A stretch of 64,000 nucleotides of DNA. Origin: Alicyclobacillus suci. Its GTDB lineage: Bacteria; Bacillota; Bacilli; Alicyclobacillales; Alicyclobacillaceae. Both the position numbers and the translations under genes were made by a program. Where the stretch lies: NCBI RefSeq assembly GCF_017329615.1, contig NZ_JAFMTW010000016.1:1-64000 (forward strand). Direction: 5' to 3'. Shown here in pieces: positions 43,465 to 52,516 of this stretch. Under the pieces are notes generated by a model. It did no database searches. It had not been told where the DNA came from and saw only the letters and a list, made by a program, of their open reading frames with translations. How positions within the stretch are numbered: the first letter of the stretch is position 1; each line of letters starts with the position of its first letter.

Positions 43465-44331
43465 GTGACAAAAAAGGTCACCGTACGGACATTGTTGAAT
43501 ATGAAAAAATCCGGCGAGCACATCGCCATGATGACAGCTTACGATTTTCCGACAGCCAAGCTACTCTCCGATGCAGGGCTGCATGTCCTGTTGGTCGGGG
43601 ATTCACTCGGCATGGTTGTGCAGGGGCACGAGACGACGATTCCTGTCACTGTAGATCACATGATTTATCATACCAGCATGGTGTCGCGCGGCGCTGATGG
43701 TCCGTTGATTGTGACGGATTTGCCGTTTATGTCGTATCACGCGTCGCCAGAGGTCGCGTTACACAACGCTGGCCGCATTCTTCAGGAAGGCGGTGCGCAC
43801 GCCGTGAAGCTCGAGGGCGGGCGGGAGATGGCGCCGACAGTGGCGCGGCTCGTCGAGGCGGGGGTGCCCGTCATGGCGCACATTGGCCTCACACCGCAGT
43901 CGGTGCACGCCCTAGGTGGCTTCGCGTTGCAGGGGAAGACAGTGGCGTCTGCAAAGCGCATTCTCGACGACGCACGCGCACTGGAGGCCGCGGGTGCTTT
44001 TGCGGTGGTGCTGGAAGCGGTGCCAGCGCAATTGGCCGCACTCGTGACGCAGCGGTTGCGGATTCCGACGATTGGCATTGGCGCTGGGCCAGACTGTGAT
44101 GGACAGGTGCTCGTGTTCCACGACTTTATCGGATACACATCTGGGTATATTCCCAAGCACAACAAACAGTTTGCTGATGTGGCGAACACGATTTCAGAGG
44201 CTGCCCGCGCGTATGTCGATGAAGTCGGCGGCGGCAGTTTCCCTGGTGAAGCTCAGACAATCCGACTCAGCGATGAAACGTGGGAGACGATATTGGCAGA
44301 ATTGAAGGGTGAGTCAGATGCAACAAATTGA
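43465..44331 (+). CDS. panB: 3-methyl-2-oxobutanoate hydroxymethyltransferase
   Basis: 288 residues, first step of pantothenate synthesis: ketoisovalerate plus methylene-THF gives ketopantoate. Family blocks seen: MMTAYDFPTAKLLSDAG, LLVGDSLGMVVQGHETT with the Mg-binding Asp, VKLEGG, GLTPQSVHALGGF and IGIGAGPDCDGQVLV. The frame is open upstream, but GTG 43465 follows GGGGGG by nine bases and gives the usual N-terminus. The end overlaps panC. Confidence 0.93.
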   Translation: MTKKVTVRTLLNMKKSGEHIAMMTAYDFPTAKLLSDAGLHVLLVGDSLGMVVQGHETTIPVTVDHMIYHTSMVSRGADGPLIVTDLPFMSYHASPEVALHNAGRILQEGGAHAVKLEGGREMAPTVARLVEAGVPVMAHIGLTPQSVHALGGFALQGKTVASAKRILDDARALEAAGAFAVVLEAVPAQLAALVTQRLRIPTIGIGAGPDCDGQVLVFHDFIGYTSGYIPKHNKQFADVANTISEAARAYVDEVGGGSFPGEAQTIRLSDETWETILAELKGESDATN

Positions 44332-45187
44332 GACTATCGCGCAATTGCGACAGGTGGTGAAGGCGGCGAGATTGCAAGGGAAAACCATCGGTCTCGTGCC
44401 GACCATGGGTTATTTGCACGAAGGGCATCTATCCCTAGTACAGGCCGCTGCAGAGCGCGCAGATTTCGTCGTCGTCAGCATTTTTGTCAACCCGCTACAG
44501 TTTGGTCCGTCGGAAGATCTTGCCAATTACCCGCGGGATCTTCATCACGATCTCGCCCTGCTCACCACACAAGGCGCCGCTGACGTCGCTTTCACGCCGA
44601 GCGTCGAGGAGATGTATCCGCAGCCAATGGCTACGCGTGTCGAGTTGCCAGAGTTGTCTGGTTTTCTGTGCGGTAAAACACGTCCTACGCACTTTCAGGG
44701 TGTCGCGACGGTCGTCAGCAAGTTATTCCATATCGTCCTTCCGGATGTCGCCTTTTTCGGGCAGAAGGACGGGCAGCAGTTGGCAATTATCCGGCGGATG
44801 GTCAAAGACCTCAATTTTCCGATTGAGATTGTCGGCGTGCCGACGGTGCGCGAGGCGGACGGCCTGGCCAAAAGTTCGCGTAATGTCTATCTGACACCGG
44901 ATGAACGTGCGCATGCGACGGTCTTGTATCGCACGCTGTGTTGGGCGCGGGATCAGATTGCAACGCAGAGTGTAACTGGCAGTGAGCTCGCGGCGGGCAT
45001 GCGGCAGAGGATTTCGGCGGATGGCGTGGCACGTTTGGACTACGCAGAGGTTGTGAGTATGGACACTTTGGCGCCGATTGACCAGATTGAAGGATCTGTT
45101 ATGCTCGCGGTCGCGGCATACTTCGGCAAGGCTCGGTTGATTGACAATATGCAGTTTGTTGTCGAGCAAGGACGGATTGTCGGTTAA
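44318..45187 (+). CDS. panC: Pantothenate synthetase
   Basis: 289 residues, ATP-dependent joining of pantoate and beta-alanine. The nucleotide site has VPTMGYLHEGHLSL (HxGH-type), FVNPLQFGP, GQKDGQQLAI with the pantoate-binding Gln, and the KSSRN motif (KMSKS-like). ATG 44318 follows GAAGGGTGAG; a GTG at 44309 is also in frame. It overlaps the end of panB by 14 bases. A terminator follows. Beta-alanine would come from PanD, encoded at 53440. Confidence 0.94.
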   Translation: MQQIETIAQLRQVVKAARLQGKTIGLVPTMGYLHEGHLSLVQAAAERADFVVVSIFVNPLQFGPSEDLANYPRDLHHDLALLTTQGAADVAFTPSVEEMYPQPMATRVELPELSGFLCGKTRPTHFQGVATVVSKLFHIVLPDVAFFGQKDGQQLAIIRRMVKDLNFPIEIVGVPTVREADGLAKSSRNVYLTPDERAHATVLYRTLCWARDQIATQSVTGSELAAGMRQRISADGVARLDYAEVVSMDTLAPIDQIEGSVMLAVAAYFGKARLIDNMQFVVEQGRIVG

Positions 45188-45224
45188 GATCCCCTTATCG
45201 CTTGCTGTAGATGTTTGACTTACG

Positions 45225-45260
45225 GAGGCCTTGGCGGATGACCGATTTCGCCAAGGCCTC
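45225..45260 (+). terminator. Terminator of the pan operon
   Basis: Perfect 12-bp arms GAGGCCTTGGCG (45225-45236) and CGCCAAGGCCTC (45249-45260) followed by TTCTTG. Confidence 0.8.
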
Positions 45261-45462
45261 TTCTTGTAGGTGGATTGCCGCTTGGTTTTGTCGTGGCGGC
45301 TTTGTCTATTGACCCACACGCACTCGTGCCTCGTCACAAAACGTTCTTGAAATCTGTACACAAAAACACTCGTAAATATCTATGTTTTCTGTTAATTTAG
45401 GTGGTACCAATCGTATAAAAAATTGAAGATGACTTGTTATTTTCGAACGGGGGAACGTGGAT

Positions 45463-46689
45463 ATGTCCTTAAAGGAAGAGGCGCTAGAGCTACACCGCTT
45501 ACATGTCGGCAAGTTGGCTGTGACGCCGAAAATGAATGTCGAGACGGAACGCGATTTGAGTTTGGCTTATTCGCCGGGTGTTGCAGAGCCTTGTAAAGAG
45601 ATTCAGCGGAATGCGGAAATGAGTTACGAATACACGGGCAAAGGCAACACTATCGCAATCGTGACGAATGGTACTGCAGTCTTGGGGCTTGGTAACATTG
45701 GCGCAGCGGCTGCGCTGCCTGTGATGGAAGGCAAGGCGGTTTTATTCAAGCGATTCGCTGGCGTGGATGCGTTCCCGATTTGCATTAACTCGGAAGATCC
45801 CGATGAGGTCGTCCGAACTGTCAAACTGCTGGAGAGCCAATTTGGCGGTGTCAATCTAGAAGATATCGCGGCGCCGACGTGTTTCGAAATTGAGCAAAGG
45901 CTGATTGAGGAGACCAATATTCCAATCTTCCATGATGACCAACACGGTACCGCCATTGTTACTGCCGCCGCATTGATGAATGCGCTTAAATTGGCAGGCA
46001 AGGCGGTGGATAGTGTGCGCGTCGTCGTCAATGGCGCCGGAGCCGCTGGCGTGGCCACGGTGGATTTACTCTTGTCGATGGGGATTCACGACATTGTCTT
46101 GTGTGACACGCGGGGCGCGATTTATGCGGGGCGAAGCGAAGGCATGAATCCGATGAAGGAGGCCTTGGCGAAGCGGACGAACATATTTAAGTTGCGGGGG
46201 TCACTCGCTGAGGTCATTGTCGACGCAGACGTCTTTATTGGCGTGTCTGTCGCCGATGCGCTGACGCCGGAGATGGTGCAGGCTATGGCGCCGGATAGGA
46301 TTATATTCGCCATGGCAAATCCCGACCCGGAGATTCTACCGGAGGTCGCGAGGGACTTGGGCGTTTTGGTGATTGGGACCGGTCGGTCGGATTATCCGAA
46401 CCAAGTGAACAACGTGTTGGCGTTCCCGGGTGTCTTTCGCGGCGTTCTCGACGTGCGGGCCAGTCGCATCACATTAGGTATGAAAGCGGCTGCAGCCAAC
46501 GCGATTGCCAACTTGGTGTCCGAGTCCGAATTGCGCCCGGATTACGTCATCCCCAAACCGTTTCACGCGCAGGTGGCGCCGTCGGTCGCAGAAGCCGTGG
46601 CCCAGGCTGCCATTGCGGAAGGTGTGGCGCGTCGGATGGTTCGTCCGCAAGAGGTGTTTGAACGCACGACGTCGTTGGTGCGCGTGTAA
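45463..46689 (+). CDS. NAD(P)-dependent malic enzyme
   Basis: About 408 residues, the short bacterial form without a phosphotransacetylase tail. It oxidatively decarboxylates malate to pyruvate. Seen: LAYSPGVAEPC, the metal/substrate segment CFEIEQRL and IPIFHDDQHGTAIV, the Rossmann motif VNGAGAAGVA and ANPDPEI. GGGGGAAC upstream fits ATG 45463; an in-frame GTG at 45457 is too close. Asp in VLCDTRG favours NAD binding. It stands alone after the pan terminator. Confidence 0.92.
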   Translation: MSLKEEALELHRLHVGKLAVTPKMNVETERDLSLAYSPGVAEPCKEIQRNAEMSYEYTGKGNTIAIVTNGTAVLGLGNIGAAAALPVMEGKAVLFKRFAGVDAFPICINSEDPDEVVRTVKLLESQFGGVNLEDIAAPTCFEIEQRLIEETNIPIFHDDQHGTAIVTAAALMNALKLAGKAVDSVRVVVNGAGAAGVATVDLLLSMGIHDIVLCDTRGAIYAGRSEGMNPMKEALAKRTNIFKLRGSLAEVIVDADVFIGVSVADALTPEMVQAMAPDRIIFAMANPDPEILPEVARDLGVLVIGTGRSDYPNQVNNVLAFPGVFRGVLDVRASRITLGMKAAAANAIANLVSESELRPDYVIPKPFHAQVAPSVAEAVAQAAIAEGVARRMVRPQEVFERTTSLVRV

Positions 46690-46760
46690 GCTGGTTCCCA
46701 TACCTGTCGGACGGGGGTATGATGAGCTAGTAATCACCTGCGATGGGAGACATGACGGGC

Positions 46761-47636
46761 ATGCATAAAGAAGGGTTTGTGGAAGTAGAGGGCGGGCGCG
46801 TTTGGTATCAAATCAACGGGCGTGAATCCGGTGTCCCGCTCGTCGGTTTACATGGTGGCCCAGGAGGTTCTTCAGTCGGCATGGAGCGGCTGTTGGCGCT
46901 ATCCGACGACAGACCAGTTGTCCTGTATGACCAACTGGGGTCCGGCAAGTCTGACCGCCCGTCTGACGCGTCGCTCTGGCGCGTAGATCGGTTTGTTCGC
47001 GAACTCGCCACCTTGCGTTCAGCGCTTGGCCTCGAACAGGTACATTTACTGGGACATTCGTGGGGGACCATGCTGTTGGCAGATTACTTGTTGACGCAGC
47101 CAACGGGTGTTGTCAGTGCGATTTTTTCGAGTCCTTGTTTGAGTGCGCCGCGTTGGGTAGCCGACGCGGATAGGCTGCGACTCGATTTGCCTGCCGACGT
47201 TCAGCAGGTTCTCACCGAGTGCGAGGCGACGGGCAACACGAAGTCTCAAGCGTACAAACAGGCAACCGAAGTGTACATGAAAAAGCACGTGTGTCGGGTC
47301 GAGATTTCCCCAGAGGAACGCGCGCGAAGGGATGCCGCCTTTGGGGAGGAGGTCTATAACGCGATGTGGGGACCTTCCGAATTTCACGCCACAGGCACCC
47401 TGAAGACGTATGACCGAACGGATAGGTTGCACGAAATTACGGTTCCAGCACTCTTTACTTGTGGTCGCTACGATGAGGCGAGTCCTGAGTCGACTAAGTA
47501 TTATCAATCGCTAGTCCCAGGTGCCAAGTATCACGTATTTGAAGAGAGTTCCCATTCGGCCATGCGCGAGCAGCCGGAGGAATATCTCCGTGTGATTCGC
47601 AATTTCGTCGCTCGTGTCGAGCGGACCAACGCGTAA
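46761..47636 (+). CDS. Proline iminopeptidase-like alpha/beta hydrolase
   Basis: About 291 residues of the S33 family. The nucleophile elbow is GHSWG, the oxyanion region HGGPGG, the Asp lies in CGRYDEASPE and the His in ESSHSAM. DQLGSGKSD is typical of prolyl iminopeptidases, which remove N-terminal proline from peptides. No signal peptide. ATG 46743, 46752 and 46761 are all in frame; GGGAG at 46745 favours 46761. The gene stands between malic enzyme and a convergent hypothetical gene. Confidence 0.83.
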   Translation: MHKEGFVEVEGGRVWYQINGRESGVPLVGLHGGPGGSSVGMERLLALSDDRPVVLYDQLGSGKSDRPSDASLWRVDRFVRELATLRSALGLEQVHLLGHSWGTMLLADYLLTQPTGVVSAIFSSPCLSAPRWVADADRLRLDLPADVQQVLTECEATGNTKSQAYKQATEVYMKKHVCRVEISPEERARRDAAFGEEVYNAMWGPSEFHATGTLKTYDRTDRLHEITVPALFTCGRYDEASPESTKYYQSLVPGAKYHVFEESSHSAMREQPEEYLRVIRNFVARVERTNA

Positions 47637-47669
47637 TTGACAAAGGAATAGGCATGCCGATAGGGTTCA

Positions 47670-48173
47670 TCACGACAAGCTTCGCGGACGTTCGTTGTGC
47701 AGACGCGGATTGATGAGTGTAGCTGGCATTGGCGTCAGCACCGGTCCCGTTTCTTGGCGCGATTTGCCCGATTCGGCGGCTCGCTCCTTAAATTCGCTGA
47801 TTTCCTTGTGATAGATGTCGAGAGACGTGCCAATTTCGTGGATTTTTTGCTGTAGCACGCTCAACTCTTGCAGTTTTCGGTTCGCCTCCTGTAGTTCCGC
47901 CAGCAGTTTTCGGTTGACAGCAGTTGCAGGGTTGCGGTGCTTTGTGACAGGTTTTGTGGCACGAGGCTTCCGCTGGGATGCCCCTGTCCTCAAATCAGGT
48001 TTGCCAGTTGCACTCGTTTTTGCGACGTGCGCATCTTTTCCAGGATTCTTCCTGCGCTTTCCATTACTTTGTACACTCGACCCAGGCGCATCTTCTTTTG
48101 ATAAGCGGGATTGCGCATCGTAATATGCGCGAATCAGCATCGGAAGCCAACGCAATCTATCGAACCGAGCCAC
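47670..48173 (-). CDS. Hypothetical basic coiled-coil protein
   Basis: 167 residues, no family recognised. Residues 25-85 are rich in Lys, Arg, Ser and Thr and likely disordered. Residues 85-135 (LLAELQEANRKLQELSVLQQ and onward) have heptad spacing of a coiled coil. AAGGGGG six bases before the ATG supports expression. A DNA-binding or spore-associated structural role would fit the composition but nothing shows it. Confidence 0.6.
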   Translation of the reverse strand: MARFDRLRWLPMLIRAYYDAQSRLSKEDAPGSSVQSNGKRRKNPGKDAHVAKTSATGKPDLRTGASQRKPRATKPVTKHRNPATAVNRKLLAELQEANRKLQELSVLQQKIHEIGTSLDIYHKEISEFKERAAESGKSRQETGPVLTPMPATLINPRLHNERPRSLS

Positions 48174-48583
48174 TAAGATTCCCCCTTCGTCGTTCGTTTA
48201 GTTTATTCTCCGACATGCTATTTGCGTAGAGGACGAACGTCTAGTGGACTGTTGTTCCAGTGCGTTTGCGAACATCACGCCAATTCTCATCGGTCTTGCT
48301 CGGGGAATGTTGCAAAAGTTTGTGCAGGGGGTCATGGAGGGGAGTCATATCCCGGTTACCCGTATAAATCCATAGCACGCCAGAACATTCTAGGACAGGA
48401 TACCCATTCGTCACTCTTATATGGGAGAAGGTGACATAGGTGTCAGGTCAAAAGTGGGGTAGGCGGGTATCTAGCAGATTGACGTTCATGGTAAGCTTCA
48501 ACGTGTGTGGAATGTGATTTTCAATGAAAATTCCATATAAGTTTGGTACGCTGACGAACAGATGAATTTAGGAGGCAGTAAAT
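48174..48583. other. Intergenic region with a palindrome upstream of prsA-like gene
   Basis: 410 bases between divergent genes with no convincing coding frame. ATTTTCA-A-TGAAAAT (48518-48532) is a perfect palindrome about 50 bases before the foldase start and may be an operator. TATAAG at 48537 is a possible -10 with no clear -35. Confidence 0.4.
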
Positions 48584-49540
48584 TTGGTTGCAGTGAACAA
48601 GGTTCTGTCGCCCGTGATTGGTGCGCTGGTCGGCGCAGCGATTGTTGGGGGCATCTGGTATGGTACTTCGGCATCAAACAATCAAAATGCTGTTGTGGCA
48701 AAGGTGGACAACACGCCGATTACAAGGTCACAGCTGTTGGCAGAGTCCGAGTCGTACGCTGGATCGAGTATGTTATCGCAATTAATCACGAATCAATTGG
48801 TGCTCGACGCAGCACAGCAGCAGAACATCAAGGCATCGGATGCTGAGGTCAATCAGGCCTTACTGGGCCTGGAGCAGCAAAATGGTATCACGAGCGACAG
48901 CCAGCTCAATGAGTTGCTGCAGCAAAGTCACATGACGAAGGATCAGCTGATGACGCAGTTGAAGGTTGAAGTCCTCGGTCAAAAGCTTGCGGAAAGCAAG
49001 GTAAAAGTGACGGACAAGCAGATTCAGAGTTACTACAACAAAAACAAGAGCAGCCTGACGACACCGGAAAAGCGGTCGATTTCGGATATTGTCGTCAAGA
49101 CGAAGTCGAAGGCTCAGGATATAGAAAATCAGTTGAAGCAAGGCAAGGATTTCGCAACGCTGGCTAAGTCGAATTCGATTGACAGTGTCACGAAATCGAA
49201 GGGCGGCGCGATGGGTTCCTTCACGCAAACTGACTTGCAGAGTCAGTACCCGGAGATTGCTTCGCAGGCGTTTAAGTTGAGTCAGGGTGCGGTCAGTGAT
49301 CCGATTAAGGTCAGCGATGGCTACGAGTTGATTAAAGTGACGAAGATCACACCTGCCAAGACGCCAACTTTGGCACAGGCGAAGAGTGAGATTACGACCG
49401 CACTAAAGGAACAGAACGCCGAGTCCCCGCAACAGTTATATGCGGATTTGGCGAAGAAGGCGAACATTCAAATTCTCGACAGTAGTTACGCGTCAGTGAA
49501 GGATTCCATCGAGAACCCGCAGCCTACGACAATGAGTTAA
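48584..49540 (+). CDS. PrsA/SurA-type foldase (parvulin peptidyl-prolyl isomerase)
   Basis: 318 residues. A single N-terminal helix (PVIGALVGAAIVGGIWYG) without a lipobox Cys anchors it in the membrane, unlike the lipoprotein PrsA. A SurA-type N-domain (VVAKVDNTPITRSQLL) is followed by a parvulin domain at about 165-255 (ISDIVVKTKSKAQDIENQL, DFATLAKSNSID, GGAMGSFT, GAVSDPIKVSDGYELIKV). It helps fold exported proteins outside the membrane. The start is TTG 48584, eight bases after AGGAGG. A strong terminator follows. Confidence 0.88.
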   Translation: MVAVNKVLSPVIGALVGAAIVGGIWYGTSASNNQNAVVAKVDNTPITRSQLLAESESYAGSSMLSQLITNQLVLDAAQQQNIKASDAEVNQALLGLEQQNGITSDSQLNELLQQSHMTKDQLMTQLKVEVLGQKLAESKVKVTDKQIQSYYNKNKSSLTTPEKRSISDIVVKTKSKAQDIENQLKQGKDFATLAKSNSIDSVTKSKGGAMGSFTQTDLQSQYPEIASQAFKLSQGAVSDPIKVSDGYELIKVTKITPAKTPTLAQAKSEITTALKEQNAESPQQLYADLAKKANIQILDSSYASVKDSIENPQPTTMS

Positions 49541-49576
49541 AGGTGCGCGTGTGGATGGTTTGGCTTACAGGACAGA

Positions 49577-49610
49577 GTTGCCTCGACAGCAGCGTCGGGG
49601 CAACTTTTTT
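49577..49610 (+). terminator. Rho-independent terminator
   Basis: GTTGCCTCGAC-AGCAGC-GTCGGGGCAAC (one wobble pair) followed by TTTTTT. Ends the foldase transcript. Confidence 0.92.
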
Positions 49611-49628
49611 ATCAAATGCGCCGTAAAA

Positions 49629-49850
49629 CCTCTAGCTTTAGCTATGGTGATATAAGGCGCAGGTGAATCCATGAGGAAAGCGTATAAATTCAAATTCTCA
49701 TTGTGAAGAACGGTAGTAAAAGGCAATTCATGCACTGGCGAAGCTACACGAGCATATCGCGAATCAACGCAAGGAATCCGCGCACAAGGCGTGGGGAGTG
49801 GTCACTGCCTCCCGGATGTCCCGGTTGCATTTCCGTGATTCGATAGGCGC
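49629..49850 (+). mobile_element. Decayed IS200/IS605-family element (TnpB remnant)
   Basis: CCTCTAGCTTTAGCTATGG (49629-49647) resembles the subterminal hairpin at the left end of IS605-type elements. ATG 49671 begins MRKAYKFKF, the usual start of the TnpB protein, and stops after about 11 codons. About 60 bases on, in another frame, comes KLHEHIANQRKESAHK, an inner TnpB block (close to LHERIANQRKDFLHK). The remainder is gone. It is a deletion remnant, with no transposase gene. Confidence 0.65.
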
Positions 49851-49871
49851 ACGATTTTGTCGTTGTTTGAC

Positions 49872-49900
49872 TTGACAATATGCATAAACGCTTGCATGAT
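49872..49900 (+). promoter_or_regulatory. Promoter and candidate MarR operator
   Basis: TTGACA (49872-49877), 17-base spacer, CATGAT (49895-49900). The inverted repeat ATGCA...TGCAT (49880-49897) lies between the two elements, where a MarR repressor would block polymerase. Autoregulation is inferred. Confidence 0.6.
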
Positions 49901-49936
49901 GTTTCCTGGGAATCAATATAAGGTGGTGATATTTCC

Positions 49937-50419
49937 GTGGTGCTCCCTGATGAAGTGGCACGAATGTGGGAAGTGGTCGTGCATCACTTAGAACAGGAAA
50001 AAGACCGAAACGTGGCGCGCCTGATGGAGGCGTTCAGTGAAAAGCAATTTGGCTCAACCGATGGATATCAGTTGTCGGAAATTCATGTTATTGATCTCAT
50101 AGGCAACATGGAGAACCCAAATGTCACTGCTATCGCGGAACGGATGCATATGACGCGTGGGGCTATCTCGAAGATTGCTAGCAAGTTAAAGCAACGTGGA
50201 GACATTGAGAGTTTTCAGCTCCCGGACAATCAGAAAAATCTGTATTTCCGATTGACCCGTCGGGGGCAACGCATTCGGCGTTTGCACGCAGACATCCATG
50301 CACAAGCTGAGAAGCGGGTTGTAAACTTTTTCTCCCGGTATGCGCCGGAAGAGCTACAGGTTATTCAGACGTTTTTGTCTGACGTTTCTAAACACATTGA
50401 GGACATGCTGGTTGAATAG
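49937..50419 (+). CDS. MarR family transcriptional regulator
   Basis: 160 residues with the MarR winged helix: NPNVTAIAERMHMTRGAISKIASKLKQRG (helix-turn-helix given by its core), then the wing with LPDNQKNLYFRLTRRGQ, and flanking dimerisation helices. The start is GTG 49937 with AAGGTGG upstream. It precedes an azoreductase-like gene by 13 bases. In Bacillus, MarR-type proteins such as MhqR and YodB repress azoreductases until quinones or electrophiles appear; a like role is probable. No conserved redox Cys is seen in this protein. Confidence 0.88.
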   Translation: MVLPDEVARMWEVVVHHLEQEKDRNVARLMEAFSEKQFGSTDGYQLSEIHVIDLIGNMENPNVTAIAERMHMTRGAISKIASKLKQRGDIESFQLPDNQKNLYFRLTRRGQRIRRLHADIHAQAEKRVVNFFSRYAPEELQVIQTFLSDVSKHIEDMLVE

Positions 50420-50432
50420 GAAGCATTGTACG

Positions 50433-51074
50433 ATGGCGACTGTACTGTATATTATGGCACATCCACTCTCTCAAATACAGGAGAACGAGTCGAATTGTTT
50501 GTCCGTTGGTCGAGCGTTTATTACTGAATATCAAGCTGCGCATCCAAACGATGAGGTTGTAGAACTCAATTTGTATCAGATGGATGTGCCCCCAATCGAC
50601 CAAGATGTCTTTATGGGCTGGAAAAAGGCCCGAAAGGGACGGGAAGTCGAGTTGACCGAAGATGAACGGAAGAAATTAGCTCGACACACAGAGCTTGTCG
50701 ATCAATTTATTGGCGCGGATAAGTACGTGATTGTGAATCCGATGTGGAACAAACTTTTCCCACCGATTTTGAAACAGTACATTGATACGCTATGCGTAGC
50801 GCGAAAGACCTTCACGTACACGGCAGATGGACCAATTGGTTTGCTTGGTGAGAAGAAGCTGCTTCATATTCAATCGCAGGGTGGCATTTACTCAAGCGGG
50901 CCTCTCGCCGGCGAGGAGATGGGACATCGATATATCACCCTGGTGTGTGAAATTCTTGGAATTACTGACGCCGGTGTTTTATTTATTGAGGGTCAAGACC
51001 AATATCCGGATAGGGCGGATGTAATCCGCCGGGAAGCGATTGAGCGGGCAAAACAAGCCGCAAAAGTATTTTAA
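50433..51074 (+). CDS. FMN-dependent NADH-azoreductase/quinone reductase
   Basis: 213 residues of the flavodoxin-like AzoR fold. Seen: VLYIMAHPLSQIQENESNCL (FMN phosphate site), NPMWNKLFPPILKQYID (flavin ring contact) and LLHIQSQGGIYSSG. It reduces quinones and azo dyes by two-electron transfer from NAD(P)H. ATG 50433 follows AGGAAG; the longer frame back into marR is not used. Co-transcribed with the MarR gene, it is likely a detoxification enzyme. Confidence 0.9.
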   Translation: MATVLYIMAHPLSQIQENESNCLSVGRAFITEYQAAHPNDEVVELNLYQMDVPPIDQDVFMGWKKARKGREVELTEDERKKLARHTELVDQFIGADKYVIVNPMWNKLFPPILKQYIDTLCVARKTFTYTADGPIGLLGEKKLLHIQSQGGIYSSGPLAGEEMGHRYITLVCEILGITDAGVLFIEGQDQYPDRADVIRREAIERAKQAAKVF

Positions 51075-51108
51075 TGACTGTTTTGTTTCTTGGGAAACGT
51101 TTCGTTCA

Positions 51109-51150
51109 GGAGGCCGCCGGGCCCCCTGCCGGGGATCCGGCACCGCCTCC
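51109..51150. terminator. GC-rich hairpin between convergent genes
   Basis: GGAGGC...GCCTCC with an inner GCCGG...CCGGC stem. No U-run. Lies between the azoreductase and the convergent MFS gene. Confidence 0.45.
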
Positions 51151-51174
51151 GGACGCTGCTACTACGGACCATCG

Positions 51175-52428
51175 TCAGTTCACATCACAGTTCCCCGACT
51201 TTTCTTGGGCATGGTGTATCGCGGCGCTTCGTCGTTGCTTCCATAACCAAATCGGGAAGCCGATAACTACGCCGAACAGGACGAGGCCACTGCACCAATG
51301 AAAGGTCTGGATGGTGCTACTTCTGCTCGACACGTAACCGAATAGAGGGAAGATAGCAACCATGAACAGTGAGAAGGCAGTCGAGTTTCCCGATAGCAAC
51401 GTGGCGCGTAGAGAACCGGGGAGCAGGGTGTTTAGCGACTTGTCGATGAGCGGCTCAGCTGTGCTGCCCATTGCCTGTGACAACAGATAGCCGAACGCCT
51501 TGCAAAATGGTGGGAGCCAGGCGAATAGTGCGAGGCCGCTCGCGGTGAGTATCACGATGCCCGGAATGTGTAATTTTCGGGTAATAGTGGCCGATGCGAC
51601 GGATGCGATTGCACTCGCCGCACACTCTACGCCCATTAAGATGCCAACGGATTGTGTCGACCAACCGACGTCATGCAAGAGCGATTGCCCATAGAAGGAA
51701 AACGTCGCGATACATCCTGAGAGTGTTGCACTAAAGGCGATCCAACGACGATATGCGCTATTTTTGCTGGCGAATCGCGCGGATGTCATCAACATGTCTA
51801 TTAAGGACGGCGTAGCTGCCGCCAGGGTATGCGCAGACGCCTTCGATTCCTTTCGGCGAGGTGTACTCAGAAACAAGCTACATGTAGCGCTGAGCAGATT
51901 GGCGAGGGTGAATAAGCCATAGACGGCTGCCCAGTTCCATGCAGCGAGCCAACCTCCGAGTCCTTCTGCCAGGCCGAGTGCCAGAATCTGCGTGGCATAT
52001 AGGCGACCGCTTAGGGACTGATAGTGATTTACATTGCCGCTAGATAGCGCCGTTTCATACGTAAGCGCCATGTCGCTTCCATTGGCAAGGGTGATTTGAA
52101 CTCCGCGAAATACAAAGGCGCTAAAGGCACCCAGAGTGACGTATGGGAGAAGCGAGCACGCGCAATACATGGCGCCTGCGATGCCGCTCAGAAAGAGCGA
52201 ATACTTCCAACCGATTTTATCCGCGAGTATGCCCATCGGAATGTCTAGCAGAAGGGACACCAGGTGTAACAGTGCTTCAAGTAGGCCAATTACGAACAAA
52301 TTTAATCCGCGATGTTCCCAATAAATCACCCACAGCGCACCGTCAAACCATAGGTGTGAAGTCACTTGGAACAAGTACAGTAGGGTGATATTGCGGCGAT
52401 ACAAGGACTTGGCATGAGATGTTTGCAA
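51175..52428 (-). CDS. MFS transporter (efflux-type)
   Basis: About 417 residues, 12 helices. HLWFDGALWVIYWEHRGLNL at helix 1 and DIPMGILADKIGWKYSLF in the loop between helices 2 and 3 are major facilitator marks; the sequence resembles drug or macrolide-type efflux pumps most. ATG 52443 lacks a ribosome site, but GGAGG directly after it stands eight bases before TTG 52428, the likelier start. A strong promoter, a 35-residue leader ORF and hairpin-forming sequence precede it, suggesting control by attenuation. The solute is unknown. Confidence 0.78.
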   Translation of the reverse strand: MQTSHAKSLYRRNITLLYLFQVTSHLWFDGALWVIYWEHRGLNLFVIGLLEALLHLVSLLLDIPMGILADKIGWKYSLFLSGIAGAMYCACSLLPYVTLGAFSAFVFRGVQITLANGSDMALTYETALSSGNVNHYQSLSGRLYATQILALGLAEGLGGWLAAWNWAAVYGLFTLANLLSATCSLFLSTPRRKESKASAHTLAAATPSLIDMLMTSARFASKNSAYRRWIAFSATLSGCIATFSFYGQSLLHDVGWSTQSVGILMGVECAASAIASVASATITRKLHIPGIVILTASGLALFAWLPPFCKAFGYLLSQAMGSTAEPLIDKSLNTLLPGSLRATLLSGNSTAFSLFMVAIFPLFGYVSSRSSTIQTFHWCSGLVLFGVVIGFPIWLWKQRRSAAIHHAQEKSGNCDVN

Positions 52429-52516
52429 GAAAGCAACCTCCATTTCGTTGAGTCGACGTCGATGATTTGCCCTGACGCGACGACGAAACTGGATGCGCTA
52501 CTCTGCGAGGGAACCG

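Noticed and set aside
48222-48434. 70-residue plus-strand ORF in the gap before the foldase gene
   Set aside because: No ribosome site, odd composition, no recognisable domain.
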